Positions 8,040-17,200 of a stretch of DNA of 64,000 nucleotides are shown here, one piece after another. Under the pieces are notes generated by a model. That model ran no database searches, was not told where the DNA came from, and saw only the letters and a program-made list of their open reading frames with translations. This DNA is from Planctomycetota bacterium (GTDB lineage Bacteria > Planctomycetota > UBA1135), in contig QQUA01000002.1 in the NCBI GenBank assembly GCA_008501825.1, positions 296,695 through 360,694 on the forward strand, given 5' to 3'. Both the position numbers and the translations under genes were made by a program. Positions within the stretch are counted from its first letter, which is position 1. Every line of letters begins with the position of its first letter.

Positions 8040-9978
8040 ATTGGGGGGACGCTTTTGGCATTTCCCAGCGCGCAGTCGCCATGACTACCGGCTCCGCCAT
8101 CCCGGTGTTTAACCAAGCGTCCAGTAAATCGCGACCGACGTCCTTGAGGAAGCTCAAGCTACCGTCATTGGCAAGGTAGAGGAATTGGATGTGTTCCCAA
8201 CTCGTGGGTTGGTAAAGCAGCTCAATGTCGCCTCGAACCGCCCCGGCCGGCGGATCCAACTCCACCACGTCAAAGAACCGGAAGTGCCCACCAGGTCCAG
8301 GATTTCCGTATTGATCCGCCGGTACAGGAAGGATGTTCCGCAGGCGGGATTGATCGTAATCCATGCGATAAGGCGGAATGCGATTGTCGGCCAGAACTTC
8401 GTTGTTCAGGGCGAAGTGCAAGCTTTCGTGAATGGTGCCCGGCGGCATGGCCGCCAAAGTGCCCAAATCGAAGGTAGGCTGACCGCTGACCCGATCGTAT
8501 TCCAAAGCCAAATTGGACGGCAAACCCAAAGTCAACAATTCCTGAGCCCACTCCTGACTTAAACCGTGAACCACGTGGTAAACGTGGGTCCGCGGGTTAT
8601 CCGGCTCCAACAAGGTCCGCACGGTCAAATTTTGCCCTTGTAGCTGAACCGCTAAATCGCCGTATTCGCCGTCCACCATGAGCAAGGTTCGATTGGCTCC
8701 ATACCAGTGGATCCGCAACCACATCCGGCGCCCTTCCGGATAACCGGTCGGCAACTTATGTCCGGTCAGATTGACCACCCGAAGCCGATTTCCCTTGACC
8801 GACAACTTGGCCGCCGACTGAAGATTATCCACCGCCCGCAAGGCACCATCCCGCAGAGCCGCCAAATCAGCTCCGCTCAAGCCGCCGCCCAAGCGCAGGC
8901 GGTTCTGGCCGTCCAACCAGGCAATCGCCTGCGGCGTCCAGTAATTACCGCCGGTCAAATCGTGCAAGGGTAAATCGGTTCGCAACGGACTTCCCGGCCT
9001 GGAGCATCCATAACCGGTGACCGGCTTCATGTGGCAACTTTGGCAACTGAACAAACGGGGCGTTCCGTCTTCATAGTTGCCGTCGGCGGTGGAAGCCATG
9101 GCGGCTTGATAAGCATCCTCCACCGCCCCATCCTGCAACCAGGCCGGCAAATTGGGATAGTCCGAAATCGCTGCGGAAGCCCAACCGCTGGCTTGGTGTT
9201 CGCTGAAGGTCCTTTCCACCGTACCGAAGGCATAGGGATGATTGTTGAAGGCCGCCTTATCGGCCAAAGGTCCGCCCAAAACACCACTGAAGGTGCCGGG
9301 GGCCAAGGGCACCTGGGCCCCGTTATTCGGTGCCAAATCTCCAGTTAAAGGATTGGAAACGTCATGGCAAGTTCCACAGATTTCAGATTCCCGGTGGAAG
9401 TTGGAAGGCACGTAACTATGCCAAGCGGCAGCCGATTGATAGGGACCAAGCTTGTCGTTGCCGTACCAAAGCACCATTTCTCCGCTGCCGTAATAACCCG
9501 ACGGAGGCTGGCCACCGTCATGGGCTTCGAACGGAGGATTTTGCACTCCGGTATGTTCGGAATTATCCGGATTCACCAAGCGGTGACAAAGATCACACTC
9601 CACCCCATCGGCGTCCTTGGCCAATAAGGCCGAACCGTCGGTCGGCGTGGAACGGTCGTCCAACCAGCCCCCGGGAGCGTGACAACGAATGCAAAGATCG
9701 CCGGCGCCATCGAAATCCTGTTCGGCAATGGCCATGGCGGCCCAGAACATGGGATCGCGCCCGGCCTGCGCCATCATCGAACCCTTCCAGTTGTGACCGG
9801 GTTCTACCGCCGGATCGTATTGGCCATGACAAGCATCGCAGGCGGCAGCCGGGTCCAAAGGAAGGACCTCACCCGGTTGGGTGCCCGGTTGCTGGATTTC
9901 ATTGGGAACGGTGAGAGCAAAAAAGCTCCCGCTCGCCGCCAAAGCGGCAAGTCCACCGAGAATGAAGAGCTGTTTCAT
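8038..9978 (-). CDS. Exported five-haem cytochrome c family protein
   Basis: A 646-residue periplasmic protein with an N-terminal signal peptide (residues 1-24). Five CXXCH haem c sites begin at Cys47 (CDACH), Cys96 (CIRCH), Cys128 (CDLCH), Cys201 (CGTCH) and Cys312 (CQSCH). The haem region resembles multihaem cytochromes with NrfA/hydroxylamine-oxidoreductase-like packing. After residue 390 a beta-rich domain without haem follows, with the conserved LTGHKLPTGYPEGRR segment. It probably transfers electrons in the periplasm; donor and acceptor are unknown. It starts 12 bp after the secreted propeller gene ends, so the two likely form an operon. Its TGA stop overlaps the end of the insertion sequence, although the C-terminus looks complete. 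Confidence 0.88.
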   Translation of the reverse strand: MKQLFILGGLAALAASGSFFALTVPNEIQQPGTQPGEVLPLDPAAACDACHGQYDPAVEPGHNWKGSMMAQAGRDPMFWAAMAIAEQDFDGAGDLCIRCHAPGGWLDDRSTPTDGSALLAKDADGVECDLCHRLVNPDNSEHTGVQNPPFEAHDGGQPPSGYYGSGEMVLWYGNDKLGPYQSAAAWHSYVPSNFHRESEICGTCHDVSNPLTGDLAPNNGAQVPLAPGTFSGVLGGPLADKAAFNNHPYAFGTVERTFSEHQASGWASAAISDYPNLPAWLQDGAVEDAYQAAMASTADGNYEDGTPRLFSCQSCHMKPVTGYGCSRPGSPLRTDLPLHDLTGGNYWTPQAIAWLDGQNRLRLGGGLSGADLAALRDGALRAVDNLQSAAKLSVKGNRLRVVNLTGHKLPTGYPEGRRMWLRIHWYGANRTLLMVDGEYGDLAVQLQGQNLTVRTLLEPDNPRTHVYHVVHGLSQEWAQELLTLGLPSNLALEYDRVSGQPTFDLGTLAAMPPGTIHESLHFALNNEVLADNRIPPYRMDYDQSRLRNILPVPADQYGNPGPGGHFRFFDVVELDPPAGAVRGDIELLYQPTSWEHIQFLYLANDGSLSFLKDVGRDLLDAWLNTGMAEPVVMATARWEMPKASPQ

Positions 9979-9990
9979 TGAGGGGAGAGT

Positions 9991-11337
9991 TCAGTTCACC
10001 AGCACGACCAAGGCATTGGTAGCGCTGTAAGGTTGCAGGGGGCCTGCCGGGGAACCGTGATCCATGAGAATGGCTTGCAGGCAATAAGTGCCCGGAGCCA
10101 CGCCGGTTGGCAAATCCAGCATCAATGCCGGGGCTTGCAACGGCGGTAACAAACCGGTTCCCAAAAAACTTTCCAAGCCGATGGAATTTCGCAAGCAAAG
10201 CGCACCGGTTCCGGCGAAAGGCGGTGGGAAGGCAAACCAGCCGGACCCTCCGCTCAATTCGGTAACCTCCGCCAAACCTGGTTCACCATTCCAAAAGTAA
10301 AGGACGGCAGGAGCCGGATGAGGACCTGCGCTGGATACGTCCAATTCAACTTGCAAGGACGTGCCTGCGGTTATGGAATAGCGATGATAAGCGTCGCCGG
10401 TAGTTCCGTTGATCGCAAGCACCGGTTCGGGATCCCCGGAGGTGGCAGCGACCGCACCTTCTCGAGCGCGAATCCAGGAACTGGTTTGAAAACCGCCGTT
10501 GCGAACCGTGACCAAGCCCTGCAAGGGAAAGCTGGACAACCATTGCCCCTGATCGTCGAAGCGGTAGACCGTGCTGCTGGAAAAATCGGTGACCAGCATT
10601 TGATCATGCTCGTCAAAGATGACTCCTTGAGGAGCCAACAATCCGCTAGTCCCAAAATCCATCAAATGATTCCACTGCGAATCGAATTTGCTGACCAATC
10701 CATTGCCGCCGTTGGACAAATAATGATTGCCTTGGGAATCGAGAGCGATCGACATCGGCGAGGAAATGGAGCCGTGACTCACCGTAGCTTGGAATTGGTG
10801 TTGGGCGTTGAACAAGAACACCTGGTTGCTGAAGGCGGCGGAAACGGCAAAGGAACCGTCGGCATCGAAGGCAATGCAATTCACTCCGTTCATACCGTTT
10901 TCGGTCAAAGTCCCCTGGTAATTCCAAAAGGAATCGAACACCAGCACCCGGCCGGGAAAGAAATTCCCGACGTACCACCAGCCGTTGGGCCCGCGGTTGA
11001 CTCCAGTCCCTTGAGTTAAATCAGGGTGGGTCACCGACCGGATCAGATTCCCTTCTAAATCGAGCACCAGGATTTGGCCGTTGCCCTCATTGACCACCAC
11101 CAGGTTGCCGTATTCATCCACCGTGGTACCGCGAGGACGGTTCAAAGAAGGGTGGCTGATGGTTCTCAACAACTGCCCGTCTTTGGAATACTCACCTATC
11201 AAATGGCTGTTGTATCCGGCTAGATACAATTTGCCGGTCCAAGTCGGAGGCAACGGCCAATCCGCCAAAGCCGTAGTGGCCAAAGCAAGACTGAACAGCA
11301 GGGAAAGGAAAAAGGGAAAGGGAAGTCGGGCTTTCAT
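9991..11337 (-). CDS. Secreted NHL/Vgb-like beta-propeller protein
   Basis: A 448-residue exported protein. The ATG at 11337 gives a clean signal peptide (FPFFLSLLFSLALATTALA); the open frame extends upstream to 11487 without a leader and is not preferred. Residues 30-320 contain repeated blades such as LNRPRGTTVDEYGNLVVVN, SSPMSIALDSQGNHYLSN and LLAPQGVIFDEHDQMLVTD, an NHL/Vgb-type six-bladed propeller. The last 130 residues form a beta-rich C-terminal domain ending in NALVVLVN, of a kind often seen in planctomycete secreted proteins. It is the first gene of a probable operon with the multihaem cytochrome, so a surface-binding or electron-transfer partner role is possible but unproven. Confidence 0.78.
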   Translation of the reverse strand: MKARLPFPFFLSLLFSLALATTALADWPLPPTWTGKLYLAGYNSHLIGEYSKDGQLLRTISHPSLNRPRGTTVDEYGNLVVVNEGNGQILVLDLEGNLIRSVTHPDLTQGTGVNRGPNGWWYVGNFFPGRVLVFDSFWNYQGTLTENGMNGVNCIAFDADGSFAVSAAFSNQVFLFNAQHQFQATVSHGSISSPMSIALDSQGNHYLSNGGNGLVSKFDSQWNHLMDFGTSGLLAPQGVIFDEHDQMLVTDFSSSTVYRFDDQGQWLSSFPLQGLVTVRNGGFQTSSWIRAREGAVAATSGDPEPVLAINGTTGDAYHRYSITAGTSLQVELDVSSAGPHPAPAVLYFWNGEPGLAEVTELSGGSGWFAFPPPFAGTGALCLRNSIGLESFLGTGLLPPLQAPALMLDLPTGVAPGTYCLQAILMDHGSPAGPLQPYSATNALVVLVN

Positions 11338-11519
11338 CCAGTGAAACCGGTTTTCTGGACTCAGGGAAAGGCTAACCCGCGAAAGACCCATCCGCCGAAG
11401 GTAGGGACGAATGCCACCACCCTGGGGACAAAGGGAGGGTTGGCCTACCCTATAGTTTGAAGGCTGGACGCCGTTGCCCAAAATCACCGGCTCGATTGCC
11501 TTCGTAAAATGGACTCTTC

Positions 11520-13898
11520 ATGAAGAAACTGCTGCGTCCCCGCAACCTCCTCATCCTGTTCGGACTGCTGATCTTGGTGGGTAGTTTTGTCCTAACTGCT
11601 TGGGTACGAGCCCTAAAGGGCAGTGGTTTGCCCTCGCGGGAGGGAAGTTATGTTCTTTCCGGCTTGGAATCGGAAGTCCAAGTGCGTTTCGATCGCTGGG
11701 GCGTTCCCCACCTGAAGGCCTCCAGTCTGGCCGACGGAGCCCGGGCCATGGGTTGGCTGCACGCCAACGACCGCATGACCCAGTTGGAATTGGGACGCCG
11801 CCTCGCCTCCGGCAGGCTCAGCGAATTTGCCGGGGAAGCCGCCTTGTTGCTGGACGTGGAAGCCCGGGAATTGCGCTTGCGCAAAACCGCGGAAGACGTC
11901 TACTCCGCTTGCGGCAGCGAAAGCGCCGAGTTGTTGCAGGCTTATGCCGACGGCGTCAATGCCTGGCTGCAAAATCGGAAAGGAGATTTGCCGCCTTTCT
12001 ACAGTTTGACCGGCATGGAACCGGAACCCTGGACGCCGGTGGACAGCCTTTGTTTCAGCGTATTGATGTCCCACGGGCTTTCTTTCGCATTCGGTCGCCC
12101 GGAAGAAATGCGCTTTCACTGGATCCGCTACTTCGGCGAAGGCGACGCTCTGGCCTGGATGGGCGAAAAAGAAACCGTGGTGGCGCAGCCAATTCTGGCC
12201 TTGGCCCAGGCCCGCACTGCACCGATCGATTTGAGTAGCGCACCGCCGCGACCGGCGGGCTTGGAAGCCGGCGGCAGCAACAACTGGGCGGTAGGCGCCA
12301 GCCGCTCCGCCACCGGCAAACCGCTGTTGGCCAACGACCCCCATTTGGACATTTCCTTGCCCAATCGCTGGTATCAAGTCCACTTGCGGGCTCCCGGCTA
12401 TGAAGCCAGCGGCATGAGCCTTCCTGGGTTACCGGGAGTGGTCATCGGCCAAAACGCCGATCTGGCTTGGGCCTTTACCTCCGCCATGCTGGACGACCAC
12501 GATTTGTTTTTCGAACAACTCAACGACCAGGGAGATCAAGTTCGGCGAGACGACGATTGGCTGGCGATCGAAAAGAGAATTGAAACCATTCGTATCAAAG
12601 GCGGCCGGGAATATCAGGTGGAAATGGCTTCCACCGACCTCGGCCCCCTACTGCCGGAGGATCCGGTGTTGGGCCTTCCCCCCAGAAGTCTGAGCTGGCT
12701 GCAATACCAGCCGGTGGATCCCTTGGCGCCGTTTTTGAAGATTGCCAGATCGAAGACTTTGGACGATGTCCGAAAGGCGGCATCCGAATTCTTGTGCCCG
12801 GCTCAAAACCTGGTCGCCGCTCACCGGGATGGCGGCTTGATGCACACCATTTTGGGCCGCTTGCCGCAACGCGGCATCGGAGACGGGCGCTTGCCGTCCC
12901 CGGCTTGGGATCGCCGCTACCACTGGCAAGGCCTGCAGGATTATCAAGCGATGCCCTATTCGCGAGACCCGGACCAGGATTTCCTGGTGACCGCCAACAA
13001 TGACGTTCGCGAGCAAAATTTCCCCTTCCCCTACGGTCATCATTTCGACACCTCTCACCGGGCTGAACGAATCCGTCAACTTTTGGAAGGCAGCGAGCAG
13101 TGGACCCTGGAAACCCTCGCCGCGGTTCAATCCGACGTCGTTTCCCTTTACGCTTTGGAAACGGTGGCCTCCTTGCAAGGAGAATATGAGGGTGTTGCCG
13201 GCAAGGCCATGCAGGCTTTGCAAGCTTGGGATGGCTCCATGGAGATTCAAGGCACAAGCGCCCTTTATGCCTTGGTCGAAAGGTTTCTGATCAAGGGCAT
13301 CTTCGAAGACGACGAGCAAGCCGCCGGCCTGCCCTTACCTAACGAGATGTGGCAACGCTGGCGCCTACTCCACGTCCTCCGAAACGGAGCTACGCCGGAA
13401 CGTTTCGATGACGGGCGGACTCCCGAACGGCAAGAAAGCCGCCAAGAAATCGTTCAACGGGCGCTCCAAGACGCCTGGGTTATGGGAGAGGAACGATGGG
13501 GTCCTGACGTGTCCACTTGGAACTACGGCGAGTTGCACTATTGGAACATCAGCCATCCCCTTGGGGACGTGCCTTTCTTGGGCGACTGGTTCAACGCCGG
13601 CTCCAAACCGATGTACGGTTCCACCACCACCGTGGCGGCTTTCGGCGGGCCTTGGCGGGGATTTCGCCAGGGCATCACCTACGGTCCTTCCATGCGCTTC
13701 GTTACCGAGGCCGGCTCGCCGGAAAAAGCCATGGCAGTACTTCCCGCCGGCCAAAGCGGCCATCCGGGCGATCCCCATTACGTCGACCAGAACGCGCTGT
13801 ACTTGAAGGGCGAATTGCACGAGACTTCCTGGTCGGAGCAAGCCATTTCGGAAGCCACGGTTTCCACGGTCCTTCTGCAACCCGCTTCCGGCAAGTGA
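11520..13898 (+). CDS. Penicillin acylase family (Ntn-hydrolase) amidase, membrane-anchored
   Basis: A 792-residue precursor of the S45 Ntn-hydrolase family, which includes penicillin G acylases and acyl-homoserine-lactone acylases such as PvdQ. A hydrophobic segment at residues 11-29 directs it across the membrane. The family is cut autocatalytically before a Ser that becomes the N-terminal nucleophile; here that is Ser253 in AGGSNNWAVG. RFDRWGVPHLKA and LHANDRMTQLELGRR match the alpha subunit, and LANDPHLDISLPNRWYQVHL the beta subunit. The substrate (peptide amide, lipid amide or AHL) is not predictable. Its stop overlaps the GTG start of the radical SAM gene (GTGA at 13895-13898), suggesting translational coupling. 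Confidence 0.92.
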   Translation: MKKLLRPRNLLILFGLLILVGSFVLTAWVRALKGSGLPSREGSYVLSGLESEVQVRFDRWGVPHLKASSLADGARAMGWLHANDRMTQLELGRRLASGRLSEFAGEAALLLDVEARELRLRKTAEDVYSACGSESAELLQAYADGVNAWLQNRKGDLPPFYSLTGMEPEPWTPVDSLCFSVLMSHGLSFAFGRPEEMRFHWIRYFGEGDALAWMGEKETVVAQPILALAQARTAPIDLSSAPPRPAGLEAGGSNNWAVGASRSATGKPLLANDPHLDISLPNRWYQVHLRAPGYEASGMSLPGLPGVVIGQNADLAWAFTSAMLDDHDLFFEQLNDQGDQVRRDDDWLAIEKRIETIRIKGGREYQVEMASTDLGPLLPEDPVLGLPPRSLSWLQYQPVDPLAPFLKIARSKTLDDVRKAASEFLCPAQNLVAAHRDGGLMHTILGRLPQRGIGDGRLPSPAWDRRYHWQGLQDYQAMPYSRDPDQDFLVTANNDVREQNFPFPYGHHFDTSHRAERIRQLLEGSEQWTLETLAAVQSDVVSLYALETVASLQGEYEGVAGKAMQALQAWDGSMEIQGTSALYALVERFLIKGIFEDDEQAAGLPLPNEMWQRWRLLHVLRNGATPERFDDGRTPERQESRQEIVQRALQDAWVMGEERWGPDVSTWNYGELHYWNISHPLGDVPFLGDWFNAGSKPMYGSTTTVAAFGGPWRGFRQGITYGPSMRFVTEAGSPEKAMAVLPAGQSGHPGDPHYVDQNALYLKGELHETSWSEQAISEATVSTVLLQPASGK

Positions 13899-14773
13899 TC
13901 GTCTATCAAGAGCCTTTGTTCCGGCCTCCTTCCGAGGCCAACAGCTTGATTCTGCAAGCGACTCTGGGCTGCAGTTACAACGAATGCACCTTTTGCGGCA
14001 TGTACCGGCAAAAGGCTTTCCGCGTTCGTCCGATGGAAGAACTGCAACAAGAAATTGAATGGGCGAAGCGAAGGATTCCCGGTATTCGCAAGGTCTTCCT
14101 TGCCGACGGCGATGCGCTCATCGCCAAGGCTTCTTTTTTGAAGGAACTTTGCCAAAGCCTTCAAGCCAACTTCCCCCATTTGCGCCGCATATCGACCTAT
14201 GCTTCTCCGCAAGCCCTGCAAGTCCGCAGCCCGGAGGAAATGCAGCAACTGAAACAAGTCGGCTTAAGCCTTTACTATCTGGGCATCGAAAGTGGGCACG
14301 ACCAAGTCCTGCAAAAACTGCAGAAAGGCGTGGACGCCGCCGAAATGATTCGGGTGGCGCAAAAGGCCAACCAGGCCGGAATCCGGCTTAGCGTCATGAT
14401 CTTGCTTGGCGCAGGTAACCGCGCCCTGTCTCAAGGTCATGCCCTGGAGTCGGCGCGCGTGGTGAACGCCATTCAGCCGCGCTTCGTCAGCACCCTGGTG
14501 ATGACTCCGGTGGAAAATACTCCTCTTTGGGGTGATTTCGAAGCCGGCTTGGTCGATACCCTCAGCCCGTTGGAATTGGCCGCCGAACTGCGCAGTTTCC
14601 TGGCCGCCTTGGACTTGAAAGCTTCGGTCTTTCGCAGCAACCACGCCAGCAACTATTTGGCTCTGGCCGGCAGCTTGCCCAAGGACAAACCGGCTCTGCT
14701 GGCGACCCTGGACCAAGTCCTAAAAGACCCAGAAAACGCCTCTTTCATTCCCGAGTGGATGCGGGGCTTATAG
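13895..14773 (+). CDS. Radical SAM protein, Elp3/MiaB/NifB-like core
   Basis: A 292-residue protein, starting at a GTG that overlaps the TGA of the acylase gene (GTGA). The cluster motif is CSYNECTFC (CX4CX2C, about residues 26-34), consistent with a [4Fe-4S] cluster that cleaves S-adenosylmethionine. FLADGDALI and YYLGIESGHDQVL are typical of the Elp3/MiaB/NifB-type radical SAM barrel. It has no B12-binding or TRAM domain, so it is the stand-alone short form often annotated only as radical SAM protein. The frame is open further upstream inside the acylase gene, but that part is antisense-like and has no motif. Substrate unknown. Confidence 0.86.
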   Translation: MIVYQEPLFRPPSEANSLILQATLGCSYNECTFCGMYRQKAFRVRPMEELQQEIEWAKRRIPGIRKVFLADGDALIAKASFLKELCQSLQANFPHLRRISTYASPQALQVRSPEEMQQLKQVGLSLYYLGIESGHDQVLQKLQKGVDAAEMIRVAQKANQAGIRLSVMILLGAGNRALSQGHALESARVVNAIQPRFVSTLVMTPVENTPLWGDFEAGLVDTLSPLELAAELRSFLAALDLKASVFRSNHASNYLALAGSLPKDKPALLATLDQVLKDPENASFIPEWMRGL

Positions 14774-14850
14774 TTCCGGCAGCAAACTCCAACATGGGAA
14801 AGCTCTTGAGCTCTCCCCCTTAAGACGCGGCGGTGCCTTAAGGTGGAGCC

Positions 14851-16560
14851 ATGAGCCGAATCCTGATCGCCTTGGCCCTTACCGGCGGTGCCTTGATGCT
14901 GCCGGCGGACCACTTCCGAACCATGGATAGGATCACCGGTCGCTCCTTCGCCACTCGTTCCGAGGTCTTGGCTACCAACGGCATGGCTGCCACCAGCCAG
15001 CCGCTGGCCACTCAAGCGGCTTTGGAAATCTTGCGAGCCGGCGGCAACGCCGTGGATGCAGCCATCGCCGCCAATGCGGTGTTGGCTTTGACCGAACCTA
15101 CCGGCTGCGGACTCGGAGGAGATTTGTTCGCCTTGTTGTGGTCGGCCGAAGAGAAAAAATTGGTCGGCTTGAACGCCAGCGGTCGATCTCCCGCTTCGTT
15201 GAGCTTGGCCTATTTAAAGAAACACCACTCGAAAGGCATTCCTGCCTTGGGACCGATTCCGGTGACGGTCCCCGGTTGCGTCGACGGCTGGTTCCAACTT
15301 CACGATCGTTTCGGCAAGCTTTCCATGGCCGAAATCTTGGCCCCGGCCATCCGCTACGCCAGGGAAGGATTCCCGGTCACGGAGTTGATCGCCTATTACT
15401 GGTCCCGCAGCGTGCCGATGCTTCGCCGCTTTCCCGGATTCGAGGAGCAATTCACCGTCGACGGTCGCGGCCCCCGCAAAGGGGAAATCTTCCGCAATCC
15501 CAATTTGGCCGCCACCCTGGAACTGTTGGCCGAAAAGGGCCGAGATGCCTTTTACAAGGGAGAAATCGCCGGCAAGATCGACGCTTATATGAAAGAGAAC
15601 GGCGGCTTCCTTCGCTTGGAAGACTTGGCCGCCCACCAATCCGAATGGGTGGAACCGGTTTCCACCAGTTATCGAGGCTACGACCTCTGGGAGCTTCCTC
15701 CCAACGGCCAAGGCATCGCCGCGTTACAAATCTTGAACATTCTGGAAGGCTTCGATCTTCAAAAAATGGGCTTTGGAAGCGCCGATTACGTGCATCATTT
15801 CACCGAAGCCAAAAAGCTCGCCTTTGAGGACCGAGCCCGTTTTTACGCCGATCCCGCTTTCGCCAACGTCCCGGTGCAAGGTTTGATTTCGAAGGAGTAC
15901 GCAGCCAAACGCCGCAAGCTCATTCAACCGAAAAAGGCCGCCCGCCGCTACGACGCCGGCAAGCCGGCCCTGGAACACGGGGACACCGTTTACCTTTGCA
16001 CCGCCGACCGGGACGGCAACATGGTCTCCTTGATTCAAAGCAATTACCGGGGCATGGGATCGGGCATGAGCCCCGGCGACCTCGGTTTCATTTTGCAAGA
16101 TCGCGGCGAGTTGTTCAGCCTGGAAGAAGGTCATCCCAATGTGTTTGAACCGGGCAAACGGCCGTTCCACACCATCATCCCGGCCTTTCTGACTCAAAAC
16201 GGCAAACCGATCATGGCCTTCGGCGTCATGGGCGGGGCCACTCAACCGCAAGCTCATGCCCAGATTTTGATCAATCTGCTCGACTTCGGTATGAATTTGC
16301 AAGAGGCGGGAGATGCCCCGCGCATGGTCCACAACGGCTCCTCCCAACCCACCGGCGAAAAAATGCGCAACGGCGGATTCCTTTCCCTGGAAAGCGGCAT
16401 CGGCGACGAAGTTCGCCGGGAATTGGAGAAACGGGGCCACCGCCTGCGCCGCAGCGTCGGCGGTTTCGGCGGCTATCAAGCCATCTGGAGAGATCCGGAA
16501 TCCGGGGTTTACTACGGGGCCTCCGAATCCCGCAAGGACGGCCACGCCGCCGGCTTCTAA
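14851..16560 (+). CDS. ggt: Gamma-glutamyltransferase
   Basis: A 569-residue periplasmic Ntn-hydrolase that breaks down glutathione and other gamma-glutamyl peptides by hydrolysis or transfer. A short hydrophobic leader (residues 4-19) supports export. Early conserved segments are ILRAGGNAVDAAIAAN and TGCGLGGD. The autoprocessing site and catalytic Thr is Thr379 in HGDTVYLCTADRDGN. The substrate-binding GMGSGMSPGDLG and the late GVMGGATQPQAHAQ block are present. A GGTGGAG ribosome site precedes the ATG. Length fits the family. It ends 3 bp before the convergent lipoprotein gene. Confidence 0.92.
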   Translation: MSRILIALALTGGALMLPADHFRTMDRITGRSFATRSEVLATNGMAATSQPLATQAALEILRAGGNAVDAAIAANAVLALTEPTGCGLGGDLFALLWSAEEKKLVGLNASGRSPASLSLAYLKKHHSKGIPALGPIPVTVPGCVDGWFQLHDRFGKLSMAEILAPAIRYAREGFPVTELIAYYWSRSVPMLRRFPGFEEQFTVDGRGPRKGEIFRNPNLAATLELLAEKGRDAFYKGEIAGKIDAYMKENGGFLRLEDLAAHQSEWVEPVSTSYRGYDLWELPPNGQGIAALQILNILEGFDLQKMGFGSADYVHHFTEAKKLAFEDRARFYADPAFANVPVQGLISKEYAAKRRKLIQPKKAARRYDAGKPALEHGDTVYLCTADRDGNMVSLIQSNYRGMGSGMSPGDLGFILQDRGELFSLEEGHPNVFEPGKRPFHTIIPAFLTQNGKPIMAFGVMGGATQPQAHAQILINLLDFGMNLQEAGDAPRMVHNGSSQPTGEKMRNGGFLSLESGIGDEVRRELEKRGHRLRRSVGGFGGYQAIWRDPESGVYYGASESRKDGHAAGF

Positions 16561-16563
16561 GTC

Positions 16564-17166
16564 CTAAGGACGGACCCCGGACTGGAGCTGCTCCTTCCAG
16601 TCCACCGAAGCACTCAACAAAGCCTGGTGCATGGCTTGATTGAGAGCTTCCATGTATTCGTTTTCACTGGTGGTCCAGGCCATTTCCCCTCCCTTGCCGG
16701 AATATCTTCGATCCAGGAGAACGTGGTCCTGCTGTTTCAATTGAAGCTGGAAAGCCACCTTCGAATCGTAATCGATGTACATGTCGACGGAGACTTCCAA
16801 AAGCTGTCCGGCCAGGACCACCGCGTCGGCCGGTGTCTGGACTCCATCTTCAGGGTCAAAAACATGGGCCCCGCGGCGCTGCAACTCCACCTTGACCGCA
16901 GCTTGCAACCAATCCTCAGGAGGCATGCTGTATTCCGCCACCACCACATCGGCGGTTTTCATGCCCAAACCGTTTCGCACCGGCCCTAGCCGCGCCGGCT
17001 CTTGGCGTAGATCCTGAAATTCACCGAGGTAAACCGCGACCCCTTCCAAGGCGGTGGTATCCACCAGAGAACTGGGCACGGGATACCTCAGTTGAATTTC
17101 ACGATCCACAAAAGCGCAACTGGGCAAGTAGGCCAACAAGGTCAAAAGTAGGAATCGCGAAAGCAT
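16564..17166 (-). CDS. Predicted lipoprotein, YajG-like
   Basis: A 200-residue protein starting at the ATG at 17166, which places a lipoprotein leader (LLLTLLAYLPSC) at the N-terminus. The following region (VAVYLGEFQDLRQEP, then a motif-poor alpha/beta segment with VAEYSMPPEDWLQAAVKVELQRRG) has the layout of YajG-type lipoproteins: a strand with a D-x-R element and a helix that produces subunits able to insert in the outer membrane or act as accessory lipoproteins. The similarity is by pattern only. It lies 34 bp after the beta-barrel-like lipoprotein and is probably the third gene of a three-gene operon (18368 to 16564). Confidence 0.62.
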   Translation of the reverse strand: MLSRFLLLTLLAYLPSCAFVDREIQLRYPVPSSLVDTTALEGVAVYLGEFQDLRQEPARLGPVRNGLGMKTADVVVAEYSMPPEDWLQAAVKVELQRRGAHVFDPEDGVQTPADAVVLAGQLLEVSVDMYIDYDSKVAFQLQLKQQDHVLLDRRYSGKGGEMAWTTSENEYMEALNQAMHQALLSASVDWKEQLQSGVRP

Positions 17167-17200
17167 GGCGACGAAACTCAAATGGCAGGAAGGCTTTGGA

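Noticed and set aside
6890..8050. Target-site duplication flanking the insertion sequence
   Set aside because: The bases outside the repeats (AGTAAC on the left, ATTGGGG on the right) do not match.
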